From: Auriscalpium vulgare
Lineage: Eukaryota > Basidiomycota > Agaricomycetes > Russulales > Auriscalpiaceae
Assembly: GCA_019915015.1 (NCBI GenBank)
Contig: JAHBBC010000013.1
Span: 372,001-436,000 of the forward strand
DNA length: 64,000 bases
Direction of reading: 5' to 3'
In this document: in pieces, positions 32,780 to 44,550 of the stretch
How positions within the stretch are numbered: the stretch's first letter is position 1
Layout: every line of letters begins with the position of its first letter
The notes under the pieces: model-generated
The model's database searches: none
Seen by the model: only the letters and a program-made list of their open reading frames with translations
What the model was told of the DNA's origin: nothing
Translations under genes and position numbers: made by a program

Positions 32780-34300
32780 AGCGCATCCGATGCCTCGCGC
32801 ATCGCGACGTCCGCCTCCGTGTTCGAGCCCTCTGTAACCATGAGATCGTTCTGCACAGCAACCCCAGAAACGCAAGACGGTGAGCGCTTTCAACGTAAAA
32901 CGAACACGGAAGGTACGCACATTGCTCATCTTGCGGCTTCGTGACGACGTAGCCGAGGTACATGACAGGGCTGGCGTCGATGGACTTGTCTTGTCTTGAA
33001 GCCTTCGTGGTGCGCTGATGGTCTCGGCCGTTGTTCGTGCGATCAGCGTCGAGTAGCAGCGGTCGCGGCAGAGAGCACAGCGCTCGTCGAGCGCATCGCC
33101 CGACTCCGACGTCAGCATCGGCCACAAGTACACGGCGAGGGCGTACTTCCAGAGGCGACGGTGACTTGTGGGCCGCTTCGTGGCATTGTGGTGCACAATG
33201 CCGAGCCATAGAGTAGGGAGTAGGTCGTGCGAGGGCGAATGTGAGCATGGAGGCGAGATTCGAGAATGAAGTTTGTCGTCTTGGGCGTGCAGTAATGCTA
33301 CGGGAAAATGTGCGAGACTCACCATGCCGCATCTCCTTGAGCACACGCTGCGCGGTGGCGCCACAAGTCGGCCGTTGTATGCCTGGTCCCTACAATCCAA
33401 ATTCGCAGACGACGGACCCTGGCTGCCGCACAATTTGCGCGCGGTTTGCATGCCCTGCCTGCCACACAAAGATGAGCGCATTGTCGGCACGACGGTAGAT
33501 AGACTTACAATGCAGAAAAGCTGGCATCGAAGAGACGCAGTCCACGCTCGATGGCAGCGCAGACACGGCGCGCGGCGGCGGCTTTTCCGTGGACGCCTGA
33601 TAGGGACCGTTTAGGCCGCGCGTGCTGCGTGTGCGCAGTCTGCGGTCCGTTGGTTGGACGGCTTGACGTGGGCAGGAGGCCTGTGCGGCGGGTCCAGCGT
33701 CGTCGGGCGCGGCTTGCGTTTGCATGACGGGCGACGGACGATCACGGTGGCGTCGTTCTCTCGTGGGCGCGGCGTCGCCGGTGGGACCGCGCGAGCTGCT
33801 CGAGCGTTGCCAGAGATCTTGTTGCTGCGTGCAAGAATGGTCAGCGAGAAGAAGACTGCGAAAGAGATGCACGCACCACCTCGAGACGATGGAGCTGCAC
33901 GGTACACCCACCGGGGTGACCTCCCCAGTGGCTCGAGTCGTGCAGAGGGAAAGATAGGTCAGCGAGGCGCAGACAGTCATGGAGGAGCACGCACCCGCTC
34001 GACCGCGCCAGCTGCTCAACCGTCTCCATCCTTTCGATCGTGGCGCACTGGGAATAGCAAGGTCAGCTAGATGAAGCAGACACACGACGCACGCACCAGC
34101 TCGACCGCGCAAGTCGCTCGACTCGCTTGGGACGCACCACAGGCAGGCCAGGCCGCCGCAGATAGCGGTGGCCTCAAGTCAGCTCGCCTGCCCTCAACAA
34201 GCGACCCGTCCTTCCTCCAACTGCCACCCCCATCTCCTTCCGCCTCCGTCTACTCCTTGCAAGACGACGAGTCGGCGGAAGCAGTCGATCAGAGCACAGC
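32780..34300 (-). other. Unresolved spliced locus with duplicated short exons
   Basis: Minus-strand signals suggest a gene made of small exons. Four GTGCGTGC donors each lead to a GCTGAC branch point and an AG, and the exons between read RVERLARSS, METVEQLARSS, VQLHRLEV and TLEQLARS, as if one helical exon had been copied. Further down, SIDASPVMYLGYVVTKPQDE is followed by an intron (about 32914-32850) and NDLMVTEGSNTEADVAMREA, which runs into the minisatellite. Reading phases between all exons could not be reconciled, so the model is incomplete. Possible coding gene of the element; function unknown. Confidence 0.35.
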
Positions 34301-34976
34301 AAAACTGCGCCGCGGCTCATTGGCCTACTCGCAGTGCGTAAGTACAGCACACTCCAGATACTGCGCGGAAAACTGACATACCGTTTGTCGCCCTTTCCTC
34401 TTCAGTCCTTGAACTCGCGTGCGTACTTCTTCGCCTCGCATTGTTCTGTTTCGCAGAGCAGGTGCGTCCGTCCATTCCCTCTGCATTCCACCGCGTACCT
34501 TCCCTTTGCAGCCTCCCTCCGCTCAGGCTCATAACCACGCGCGCTGCCGCCAACCAATTAACGCGCGTTCTTTCCTTGGGTGCACTAGGTGCGTCTGTTC
34601 TTCTATGTTCCATCCCATCGCACACACTGACCTCCCTGCCTGCAGCTTGTACGTTCTTCGCCCTGCCCTCAGCGCGCCAGCTCACGCGAGCCTCCCTCCA
34701 CTCGTCGCTTCGTGCCCAATCGCGCGCCGCCCGCGGCCCCGCGTTCGCTGGCTTGTGCGCGTCGCGCGCGGCCTGCTTCTGTTCTGCAGAGCAGGTGCGG
34801 CTGTCCGTTTCCTACCCCACCACCACCTCTCCTCCCACCGTCAGCCTGTTCAACCACCGCCAGCCTGTGGAATCACCGCACCATTGCGGCACAGCACCGT
34901 CGACGCAGACGACCGCAACGGCCGCGCGAACGTCCCTCGCGCGAAAGTCACAGTGCCGGCTCTCACGAGCCGCACC
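34301..34976. other. Leader region with repeated 5' splice structures
   Basis: Two similar leader segments end in GCAGAGCAG followed by a GTGCG donor (near 34462 and 34796), suggesting a duplicated non-coding exon and intron ahead of the gene at 34977. No protein-coding frame is convincing. Confidence 0.35.
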
Positions 34977-35627
34977 ATGGAACCGCCAGGCCGCGCCCCT
35001 CAGCACGACTTGAACGCGCGCGCTCCATCCCGCGCGACATCGCCCGAAAACCCCGCTCCCCCGTGCAGCAGGCCTTCCACGCCGCGCTCGTCGTCAAGCA
35101 GCGCCAAGTGGTCCAGCGCCGCGACGCGCGCGCCGTCCCTCAGCATCCCAGGCAGGCTGGCCACGCCCGAACACGCCTCGAACGAGGACGCCGTCTCGGG
35201 GCGGGCAACTACCACCGCCACCACGACATCGACCACGACGGCCGGCAGCGTATCGTCCAGCGCTGCCTCGCCGGCCACCTCGAACACCAGCGCAGCCAGC
35301 GCACGCACGTCGGGCTCGTCTGCGAGCGCCTCGAGCTCCAGCAGCGCGGTCACGCACGACCCGGAGCCCAGCGCAAACCCGCCCGTCCCCGGTACCGCTA
35401 CCAGCCCGGCGCGTGCGGAGCACAGGCGCACCGTCGCTCGCGCGACAGGCGCCGCGCGCGCTATCACGCAGCGGGGTATGTCGGCGGCACGGGTAATCGG
35501 AGTGCAAGCTTTAGGGGCCGTGCGTGCTCTGGCAGGGCGCGTAGTCACCGTGGGTCGCTCTCGGCGGGGTATAAGGGCGGTGCGCGGTAAGCTGGCCGGT
35601 TGGCGAGGTCGGCGAGGCGGGCAGTAG
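34977..35627 (+). CDS. Ser/Thr/Ala-rich small protein with basic tail
   Basis: ATG 34977 opens 216 codons. Residues about 20-145 are Ser/Thr/Ala/Pro-rich with runs (TTTATTTSTTTAGSVSSSAA). The last 60 residues are Arg/Gly-rich and basic (RVVTVGRSRRGIRAVRGKLA). The frame continues upstream without stops to 34419, but the ATG at 34977 is preferred because the upstream part looks like leader. A short downstream exon (LQRIESRG, about 35722-35743) with good splice signals may belong to the same transcript. The composition suggests a disordered nucleic-acid-binding protein; no family is recognised. Confidence 0.45.
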   Translation: MEPPGRAPQHDLNARAPSRATSPENPAPPCSRPSTPRSSSSSAKWSSAATRAPSLSIPGRLATPEHASNEDAVSGRATTTATTTSTTTAGSVSSSAASPATSNTSAASARTSGSSASASSSSSAVTHDPEPSANPPVPGTATSPARAEHRRTVARATGAARAITQRGMSAARVIGVQALGAVRALAGRVVTVGRSRRGIRAVRGKLAGWRGRRGGQ

Positions 35628-36030
35628 CGCGGTGTAGCGGAGCGTGGCCGACACTGCGTAGCTCTATGTGAGTCCACCCCGCATATTGCCAGGCAAGAAC
35701 CGGACACTGACCTCTTCCTTCAGCTTCAGCGCATCGAGTCTCGAGGTATGCGCGCGTCCTGGCGAGGATGTGCGCGCATGTTTCTGTGTGATCTTCTTGT
35801 TTTCTTGCCAGCGACTTTTTCGCCGTCGCACGCCCCGTGCCCTTCCCCGCGGACATTCCCGAGTTTAGAGCACCGTCACTCTCAAAGTGTTCATACGACT
35901 GTCCACAAGCGCACGAGTCTTTTTTGCTTCCAGAACGACAGCGCTGCCAACCGTGTATTAAGCCACAAAAGACTGCACTACCTCCTTAGCCACTGATACG
36001 AACGTCGCGCGTGCGTGCTCGTATAGACGC
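35628..36030. other. Splice signals but no gene assembled
   Basis: Contains two consensus introns (GTGAGT at about 35659 to CAG 35722; GTATGC about 35744 to CAG 35811) around a 22 bp exon. The flanking exons give no long frame. It may be the 3' part of the 34977 gene. Confidence 0.3.
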
Positions 36031-37320
36031 CGATAGCAGTTAGCCTGTCTGTCCTCGACGGCAGAGAATATTAGCCTCACGGTTAGGCACGCCACCCCAG
36101 GCCGACTCCCCGCGTGCGTCCACGATGGCGCAGCCGGCATTCTTGTACGGCTTGCTGCCGTTCGAGACGCTTGCTGGGGCTCCCCGCGAGACTGCGCGCG
36201 AGAGTGGCGGTGTCCCGCCGTGCGACAGCCCCGTCCAGCATGCGCGGCATCCAGAGTGCGCGGCGTCCAGAGTGCGCGGCGTCCAGCGGGCAAGAGCCGC
36301 GTCCAGCACGCAAGACTGGCGTCCAGCATGCCATGGCGTACAGCATGCCAGAGCCGCGTCCGGCTCCTCCATCGCGGACGCCCTAGGCGGACTCACCCGC
36401 GTGCGTCCACGATGGCGCTGTCCACCTCGTCCCAGACATCTTGACCGCCCGGTGCGTAGTCTTCTCGTCGCCTCGGGCGCACCATCGTTGTCCTGCGCCT
36501 CCCGCGCGGTGCGCCAGCTCGTGCATTGCGCGCTTCCGACGCGCAGGAATCGTCCTGGGAGGTGCACGTCGTTGCGCGGCGCTGGCAGGACTCCTCCACG
36601 CCCTAGACGACTCGCTCGCACCCAGCGCACGATGCCTGCTGGCGCTGCCCGCGAGACTGGCGGCGTCCAGCCTGCGAGAGCCGCGTCCAGCTGCTCGTCC
36701 AGCTCCTCCATCGTGCCATTTGCCGATGCGCGCCTGAGATGTTGTCGCCGTGGTGGCCGCGCGCTTGCAGGACGACTCGCTCGCAACGACCGCGCGAGGC
36801 CTGCGCCCAGCTCCACGCGCTCGTCCTTCCCGGCCTGGCCGCGCTGCCGTCTCGCCACTTCGCCGCCGTCGGCGCCTGGCGTCTGTGTGGCCTTCGTGAG
36901 CGACTGGCAGCCGCGCAGCGTGTTGGTTAAATGTCCGGGACGTGGTGGTGGCGTCCAGCTCGTTCCATCGCGTTGAATTTAGGCGCACGATGCCGGCGTC
37001 CAGACGTCCCACGCGCAGTCTGCTTGTCGTCTCCAACGCAGCTCGGCACGCGAGGATGTCCATCGTGTTGCATTGCGCGCGCCCGTGGTGGCCGCGCGCT
37101 CATCCTTGATCACCTGGCCGCGCTGCCGTCTTGCCACGTCGCTGTCGTCGGCCCCTGGTGTCTTTGTGGCCGTCATGAGCGATTGGCGGCCGCCCAGCGT
37201 GTTGGTTCTCGTTCCATTGCGTTGAAGACGCGCGAGGAAGTCCATCACGTTGCATTGTGCACGCGCCAGTGGCGGTCGCACCGTCCAGACCAAGTGTTGC
37301 GATGCCGGGAGGCAATAAGA
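36031..37320 (-). other. Unresolved minus-strand locus with duplicated exons
   Basis: Two segments about 280 bp apart code for the same peptide on the minus strand despite base changes: NTLGGRQSLMTATKTPGAD then VARRQRGQVIKDER (about 37205-37095) and NTLRGCQSLTKATQTPGAD then VARRQRGQAGKDER (about 36927-36810). Another pair ends in AIVDARG before a donor (about 36399 and 36114). MEELDEQLDAAL and MEEPDAAL also repeat. Conservation of the reading frame between copies argues for coding exons, but I could not produce a full spliced frame. It lies directly downstream of the transposase gene on the same strand. Confidence 0.35.
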
Positions 37321-37490
37321 CCCCTCCCTTTCTGTTGCTCTGTTCACCCTGCGCCCACGGCCAACATGGTTTTGCAGCTCGACTATTACGAGTGCGTCTT
37401 CGTCGCTGCTTATCCGGAGGGCATATAGCTCCGAGAGAAAGCCATAGTTCCGAGAGGACGCCGGAATACGATAGCGTACATGTACCACTA

Positions 37491-40400
37491 CTACGATGGG
37501 GCTGACAGGACGCCGGAGACGACCTCCGAGGGGAAAGACGACAGAGCGTCGTCCCGCAATTGTTGATAGCGGAACTGCTGCCTGAAGCACGATGCAGGTT
37601 TAGCGATGCTGAGTTCGTGTGGGTGACAGAAAAACGTACCGGCGTGCGTAGGCTGCGAGGGACGGAGATCCATCTCCGTCATGTTTGGCTGCGGTCTTGC
37701 CCCACGACGTGATGTAGTAATCAAAGAACCGCACAATGCGGCGCATCTCCTCCTCCACAAGCAGAAGCTCCTCCTGCCACCGACCCTGAAGAGAGTGCCG
37801 CCGGAACCAGTACACTTTTTGCGCTGTGTCGCAGCTCAGCGACGGAGAAGGGAAGCCACTGTCAGACACGCACCTTCTGCACAGTAACTCTGCACGGCGT
37901 CGTCATCCATTTCACTTAGTTTGCCTAGATCGTCCCATAACCACGACACCTCAATCTTCCCGTCGCCCAAGATCTCATCGTCCGTGAACACCGTGAATGC
38001 CTTGATGTCTTTGTTCTTCAACGCGCGGTACGTGTCATCATCCTGCGGCATACCGAGGAGCAGCAAGCAACGGCGGGACGCGCGGTATCTGGTGACAACC
38101 CTGTTGAGTAGCTTCATCTTCAACCCGCGAACGCGCTTCCCGCGTGTGTTGTGTTTCTGGCCGTGCTCGTGTCGACGATGGCGCTTCAGCGCGTAGCCGG
38201 TTATGAGAAGGTTCCGAGCGTTGTCCAAGGTGTCGTTGGCTTCGCCGCGTCGCAGAGCATACTCGACTTCCCACGCCGCCCCCAGGTCTGCTTGCGCGTT
38301 CTTGCCTTTGGCGACGCTCGATGGAAGAAGGATGACGACCTTATCAACCTCGTCCCAGTCGGAATTGACCCCATTGGGTCGCTTTCGTGGCCGCCGCACG
38401 ACTGACCGTCCCACCCTCTTTGACCCCGCCGACGCCGCACGCTTCTTGCCCAACGACGCCCCTCGTTGCGAGTTTCCCCCGAGGGACGCCGCCCGCTTGG
38501 AGCCCATCGGTGTAGCCTCCTCTTCGTCATCACCGGCCTCAGCGTCTGTGTCCATGAACTCGCCTTCGTCGTCCTCGTCCTCGTCGTCCTCGCTGGCCAG
38601 GAGCGGATTCGGCGCGCCACCCGCTAGGGCGGCGTTGATGAAAGGTGTCAGGTAGATCGTGGCGATTTCTTGCCACGTCCGAAGGCGCTCCCAGAATCCT
38701 TGGAGCATCTGGATAGTATCGTCGGCATCCGCCTCCCACGGATCTGCCAGTCGCGACAGTAGCTCGGCCCTGCAGTTCACGTCAGGCTTCGAGGAAGGTG
38801 CAGCCACACACGTGTACTCACCGAACAGCCTGAAGCTCTATCCCCTCTCCAATGGCACCGACGAGTCCAGGACGAACTGTCGTGCCTGCCGCGGTTTTAC
38901 CCATGGCCGTCATCGATGCCACTAATTCGTTCTGCGTTGGCACTGAGGTCGGTGTGATAAGTGAGTGCGCCTCTCCGATGCAGCATCAAGCAGACTCACT
39001 CTTGGCGTCCTGCGGATCAAACGGGTTCGACATGTTCTTATGGTTTTGTGGATCTACCACCAGCGCCTCCCATTCACTCTTCTCTACGATCCATGAAGAC
39101 AGCGTGTCTGCGGGGATCGCTCGCTCCATCAGCGCCAGATGGCGGGTGACTTTGCCGTGATGCTTGACGGCCTCGGTGTGCTTCTTCACAGTAGCCTTAA
39201 CTGTTCGGTTCGGCGACGTCAGCACGACTGCAATGAAAGAAAAGCATCGTAGACTCGTACCGATCCCGTGGACTCGTCGCGCGTTCATATCTCCGTGGTG
39301 GTCGTTGATCTTGTCGTGACGGTAGCCAGAATTCATCTCGCGTGTGATGGCACCGATCAAGTTGAGCAGGGCCCAGAGACGTTCCAAGGCCTCCCCGTCC
39401 GTGCGGCCCACCCCGGTGCGTTGTTGAAGCCCCAGAAAGCCCGGCAAGCCTTGATATGGGCGGGCAGGTGGAATTTGCCCACAAGTCTCAGCGTTATCGG
39501 CAGAAGGACCGTCAAGAGCCTCTTCAAGTCCGCCGTGTTCATATTAAACTCGCGGAGGCGCTTGTCCAGGTTCCTCTGATACTGGCAGTTGATGTCGTAT
39601 CCGGACACGTGCATGAGCAAGCCCGTCCATCGTTGGAGCGCGGAGACCATGGCAAAATCGACGTTGGCGAACCTGCGACGCTGATCAGTACTCTGCGTCG
39701 CATGAGGGTAGCCATGACGCACCTTTCGCCTTTCTGCAAGTCAACGCCACCTCCAGGCAGCACGAACATGTGCCGTGCGCATGACACTCCAACCGTCCCC
39801 GACACATTGCCCCAGTAACCTCCGTAGCCCAACGCGGCGAACTTGTGGCATGTTGTTTCCTCCAGTTCCAGAGGCCCCAGCTTCTGCTGGTACTTGGCGA
39901 AGTCCTCCTCGTGTGCGAAATACGCTGCGCCGAGCGTGAGTGGAAAGTCGTCGGGGTCATGGGGCTTAAGTCTCTGGTTCTGATGGAAATTCCCATCAAT
40001 CGTGTAGAATAACGCGTCCAGAAATCTTTGTTGGCGAAGTCAGTCAGGTGTGCGCGCAGTTGAGCCTCGCACTTACCGTTCGGGCAGTGGGCGCTCGCGC
40101 CAAAGGGGGTCCATGTTGATGTCTGGCTGCGGACAGGCGGGGCACAAGACGGCGAGACTACCGGCTTCCATGTTGCGGACAGGAAGCACGCCGGCACGGC
40201 GCACCGTCCTCAGATACGCGAACTCGCGCGCGCTCGTCAGGAACTCGCGATAGCGATCCTGCATGACTGAGGTCAGCACGTGAGCGAAATGCGCACAACG
40301 AGCGACATACCGGGGTGGTCGACATCATGACGTTGTCCGTCTTCCGCCGGAGGTACAGGATGAAATCCCTGGCATTTGTCTGTGCTTGGAGGCTGAGGAG

Positions 40401-41300
40401 ATGGAATGTTTTGTGCAGACGGATGGAGAAAGCGGACTTGGGGAATTGCCACGATGCCGGGAACAGACCATGTCGGAGGAGTTGAATGAAATGTGGAACT
40501 GCCGACACACGACCTAACGGCCTGCACCCGCAGAATTTGACAGAGGCAGCCTGGAAGCCTGACTCGAGCCCGAGCGTCATGTGTCGGGGGTTGTCGGTGC
40601 TGTTAGAGCACGATGCGCCATCATGTCCCAAATGGACGACCATCCCCACCTCGCACAGCGTGTGTCTCCTCCAGAACCCAGTGTTCGGACGCCAAGCGAG
40701 GATGCGATGGAGAGGGTTGTCGGCGTGTGACCGTTGGATGCATGCCGCACAAAGAAACCTTGTGAAAAAGCACTCCTCGCATTTGAACAGCTCCTCGTGC
40801 ACTTGTGTTCCACCCGCGCAATTCGCGCCAGCACAGCTCATGGAGGGAGGCCCGCTTTCGGCTTCAAGCATGGCGGAGTGGATAGGAACCGCATAGTTGT
40901 CCAAGAACTCGGACATGCGTTCGGAAGGACGCTGTAATTCCAGTGAGATGTCATGGTCAGGTCAGGTGAACACGAGACGTACTATGGTGTTGTTGACCTT
41001 GGCCTTCTTCGCTGACGAGGCGGCCGGGGATGGCTTGACTTCCTCGTCGTCTGTGTCTGATTCATTGGCCTTCGCCGTGATGGGCATGGAGATCTTCAGG
41101 CGTGGTGTGGACGGCAGGAACCCAGCCCATGGGTTATGACGGGTAGGCGGAGGCGCCGAACTCGACTTGGTTGCGGACGCGCGTGGCTTGCTCCCTTCGC
41201 CGACTGGGTAAGCGGTGGCAAAAGAGATCGTGTCCACTTGGGCGTCCACATTCTTCCGCCGCCTCGGCCGCCCTCGTCCTGGTTGCGATGAGCTGGCCAT
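37491..41300 (-). CDS. KDZ transposase with CxC2 cysteine cluster, one frameshift
   Basis: Ten exons (41300-40983, 40931-40311, 40258-40077, 40025-39723, 39672-39261, 39200-39000, 38942-38822, 38769-37874, 37823-37640, 37581-37491) give about 1,109 aa. A basic N-terminus (MASSSQPGRGRPRRRK) is followed by the CxC2 zinc cluster (KCEECFFTRFLCAACIQRSH, NPLHRILAW, HMTLGLESGFQAASVKFCGC). The KDZ core carries the three acidic motifs: FYTIDGNFHQNQRLK, SGYDINCQYQRNL, and GRTDGEALERLW. A Lys/Arg-rich insert and the usual helical C-terminus (YWFRRHSLQGRWQEELLLVE) follow. Exon lengths sum to 3,329 bp, one base short. The frame slips at a run of four C's (39411-39414, plus strand), just before the third catalytic motif. 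It is either a real inactivating deletion or a homopolymer error. It acts in the nucleus to cut and paste the element. Confidence 0.92.
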
Positions 41301-43141
41301 AGGGGACGAGGGAGGGAGCGAAGATGGCGGCACGAGGCCACAGGACAGGTGAGGGAAGAGCGGGAAGGCGTAGAGCGGGGGGAAGGCGCAAACGAATGGG
41401 CAGGATAGGGCAGATGTCGGTGCAGCGCGAGGGAGGGGAAGTGTCGATGGAGGGGACGCTACGGCATAAGAAGGTAGGGAAGCGACTTGAGGCGACTTAT
41501 ATTCTGACGGTGGGCGTATGAGACCGGGAGTCGAACCGTTTGATGGTCGGGGGAGTGAAGTGGATCGACTCATGCATCGATACGGCGATCGAACGCGAGC
41601 CTCCGTATAACGTGGGACTATTGATGATGGAGCGGGAGCGGACCTGGCCAGCATGCAACGCAAAGGCAGGGGGAAGACGATGTAGGATGGGCAACGGCGA
41701 GACATGGCGTCGCGCCTGCTGCACAGATTGCCGGTCCGCCCAACAGGTAGACCGTCAAAAAGGCCACCGACCCAGAGGAGCTGCCTAGCAAAGCAGCTCT
41801 ATGGGGGTGATCGCGCTGCCGTTCCCTGCCTTTCGCTCGCTACACGCCATCGCCCACTGCGGCCGCACGACGGCAAGTGGTTGTCGAGGGTGTGTCGTAG
41901 AGAATTTGACGGCGGGACCTGCATACGAACATAAGTCATATTCACTTACACTGATGCAAAACATACCCAAGTAAGTCGTCCGGCGATTGACGCCAGCGCA
42001 GAAGACTTGTCTTGCGAACATCGCGACGGCGGGGGGTAGGGGAGAGGTAGAGCACACTGGAAGTTGACGTAGAGGACCGGCCGCGGGACCTGTAAACGAA
42101 CATAAGTCATATTCACGTACGGCGATGCGAAACATACCCAGCCAATCACGACGTCGTCCGGCGATTCACGCTGGCGCGGACGTCTTGTCTTGGAGGTACA
42201 AGGGAGGGGCGGACCCGCGCCACGGCGGGGGTGTACGCGAAAGGTGTACGCGAAAGGTCGAGGAGACAGGAAGCGCATGTGCGCGAGGTGCTGGCAGGCG
42301 CGCGCTCGGGGACGCGTTTCGGGCGGTGAGGGACCTCCGCCGAGCGTGAAGCCATGGGCCGGCAGCATAGCTGCGTAAAGAGGAGCGGCGTGATGGAGGA
42401 TGGATGTGGAGGGAAAGAGAGCGGACGTCTGTAGAATAGTGTCAATAGTTGGCACGGCCGTCGAAATTGTCATGCACTCACCTTGCGTGTGGGAGCGAAG
42501 CGTGTCAGACGGCGGGCGTGGTGGTGATAGGAAAGCCGAAGTGAAGCGGGGGTGTTTGAAGCGGAAAGCCGAAGTGAAGCGGGGGTGTTGGCGATAGAGA
42601 AACCAAGAGCAGAGGAAAGTGAAGAGGGAGGAGATAAAGGCTCGGTGACGTGGGCAGACGACGATGACGGAGACCCGACCCTTTACGCCCGCCTCGCCCG
42701 TGCAGGACGGACCTTAAGGCGTGCATCTCTACAGCGCACGGCGTACAGTGACGCTCTGCGTCCGCTGCAGGACCATTGGGGTTGGGGGAGGTGACATCGA
42801 CGTTGGGGGATGAATGACAGCGAGACGCGCTGGACGCGCCATTTCGGTTTCCAAGTCGTTAGCGCCCGGCGCGGCGAAAGCGCCTGGCGCTTTGTTTTCA
42901 ACCGTCCACACCCTCCCCACTGCCACTGGCCACTCAGCTTCTGGTCCTCTGTTTCTGTCACAGTCAAGAGCCAACGGTCCCCGTCACGCAGAGCTGCAGT
43001 CTTTTTGGACTGCAGCGTTTGAGTCGCACAGCAGAGCGGTCTTGCTAGCCCGCCCGCTGTGTTGCCTACTGCGTGCCCGCCCCCTCGTCGCCCCTCCGTG
43101 CGCGACCCCTCTTGATCGCCCCACTTGTCCACGCTCTCAAC
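41301..43141. promoter_or_regulatory. Divergent region between transposase and TET/JBP gene
   Basis: This 1.8 kb must hold both promoters. A block of about 90 bp is present twice (about 41925-42010 and 42087-42185), sharing CGAACATAAGTCATATTCAC and GTCGTCCGGCGATT. A 31 bp unit (GGAAAGCCGAAGTGAAGCGG) is repeated in tandem near 42530-42590. A perfect 9 bp inverted repeat lies at 42993-43016. No further gene was assembled. Confidence 0.5.
42993..43016. repeat. Inverted repeat A, upstream of TET/JBP gene
   Basis: GCTGCAGTC, six bases, GACTGCAGC: a perfect 9 bp stem 126 bp before the TET/JBP start. Related hairpins with the core TGCAGTC/GACTGCA lie at 44900-44918 and 45585-45605 ahead of the next gene, each followed by similar sequence (GAGTYGCACA.CAGAG, then CTTGCT). 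Confidence 0.7.
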
Positions 43142-44550
43142 ATGGTTGGCCACGCTACCCATACCGGCCCAAATCCGCGCAAGAATACACCGTCCCGTCC
43201 CCGGCTTCGTCTCCCACCTGTGGACGAAAACTCCGTCCACGAATTGACACCCCTGCCTGGGAGGACGATAGCGCCAGTTGGCATCTCCAAGGGCCCACTG
43301 AGGCGCCCTGTGCACCCGGGTAAGGGTCCGCATGCAACGCGACGTGCCTCTTCTGTCTCACGTATGTCTCTTGCTCCCCCAGACGCAGGTCCCGCTTTCC
43401 AGCATAAATTGTCGCAGAAACTTCGAAGTCTCTGCCAACTGAACCGGTCGAAAGTCAGGAAGGCCCTGAACAATGCAGGTACGCGGCATATACCGTCCCT
43501 GCTGCGCGACACTGAGTTGCGCGCGCTTTAGTGTTCCTGGATGTCGACCTTCGCCAGCTGGCGATGATCTCTCGCGACGTGACGACGGACGGCATCAAGG
43601 AGCTTCGTGAAGAAGACCTCTGTCACCTGGTCGACACCGAGTATGCAGATGGGCAATGCAGGTCGTTCTTCGACTCGAACGGCTACCTCATCGGTTTCCA
43701 TTTTCCTGGATACCTCACTGAGCAAGAAAGCGTAGGCTGACCTTCATACGTCCGCGAAGTACGTACTTAATTCTTCCACAGCGAGATCACGCGAATTACA
43801 TGAAGGATTTCGCGGCCGTGTATCCGCCCAAGTTGTCGGCGGATACCCAAGGACGCGGTGCAGCGGAGGGCTACAAACAGCAGAACGGCAACGTCACCGG
43901 TTGCCACCACATCTCACCAGGCTGGGATGAGATTGGGCATGCGGTGCGTATTTTTCGACTGCACAGCGACGGCTCGACTCACGAATCGCGACTAGAACCT
44001 GCCCCCGCAACCCAGTAGCACGTTCTGCGCGAGCACGACGAAGAAAAAGGCTGCTGCCGTGGAGCGTCTGCTGTCGTGGTTGTCGCCATTCCAGTTTCGG
44101 CTCGACCACCTACTTCAAATGACTGCGCCCGACCCCCACGCCGCATATTTCAAGTCGATGGAGCGCCTGCGCAAGGGCGTGGAAACCGCAAAGCACGCTA
44201 AAAATTGGGATTCCTCGTTCCAGGGTATCTCCATCATTTACAACCGCGCCACTCCGAGCCATCAGGATGACAAGGGCTGTCTCGCGGGACTCGACGCACT
44301 CCTCAGCGTCGGTCCGTACCACCACTGCCTATTGATTTTAAAGATATTAGGCCTCGAGCTCAGTTATGATTCTGGGACGCTCGTTCTCATCCTCGGCTCC
44401 ATCATTCCTCATGAAGTTGGAGACTGGGGTGTCGAGGGCGAGCGGACGTGTCTGGTGCACTTCACGCACAAGGCGCTGCTCAAACACTTCGGCATCGCGC
44501 AGCCTCGCTTCACGCATATTGATGACATACGCGCGGCGTGCGCTCTTTAG
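43142..44550 (+). CDS. TET/JBP-family 2-oxoglutarate/Fe(II) dioxygenase (5-methylcytosine oxidase type)
   Basis: Five exons (43142-43319, 43383-43478, 43532-43731, 43782-43943, 43996-44550) encode 396 aa. The Pro/Arg-rich N-terminus (about 60 aa) is followed by a helical segment (FQHKLSQKLRSLCQLNRSKV) and a fungal TET/JBP region (YMKDFAAVYPPKL, GWDEIGHA). The catalytic double-stranded beta helix spans about residues 270-385: HxD as SHQDDKG, the distal His in GSIIPHEVGDWG and the 2-oxoglutarate-binding Arg in EGERTCLVHF. All expected metal and cosubstrate ligands are present. TET/JBP enzymes oxidise 5-methylcytosine or thymine in DNA. In basidiomycetes they occur in large numbers inside KDZ elements. 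I infer it may demethylate or mark the element's own DNA. It is short compared with animal TETs, but typical for fungal members. Confidence 0.86.

Noticed and set aside
32413..32856. Long open frames through the 19 bp array on both strands
   Set aside because: They result from a stop-free repeat unit read in all three phases; no start or splice context supports a selected protein.
34419..34976. Upstream part of the 402-codon frame as protein
   Set aside because: It overlaps leader-like introns and duplicated non-coding exons; the ATG at 34977 is a better start.
39380..39440. Intron explaining the transposase frame slip
   Set aside because: No GT-AG pair of plausible length fits; the protein is continuous on both sides apart from one missing base.
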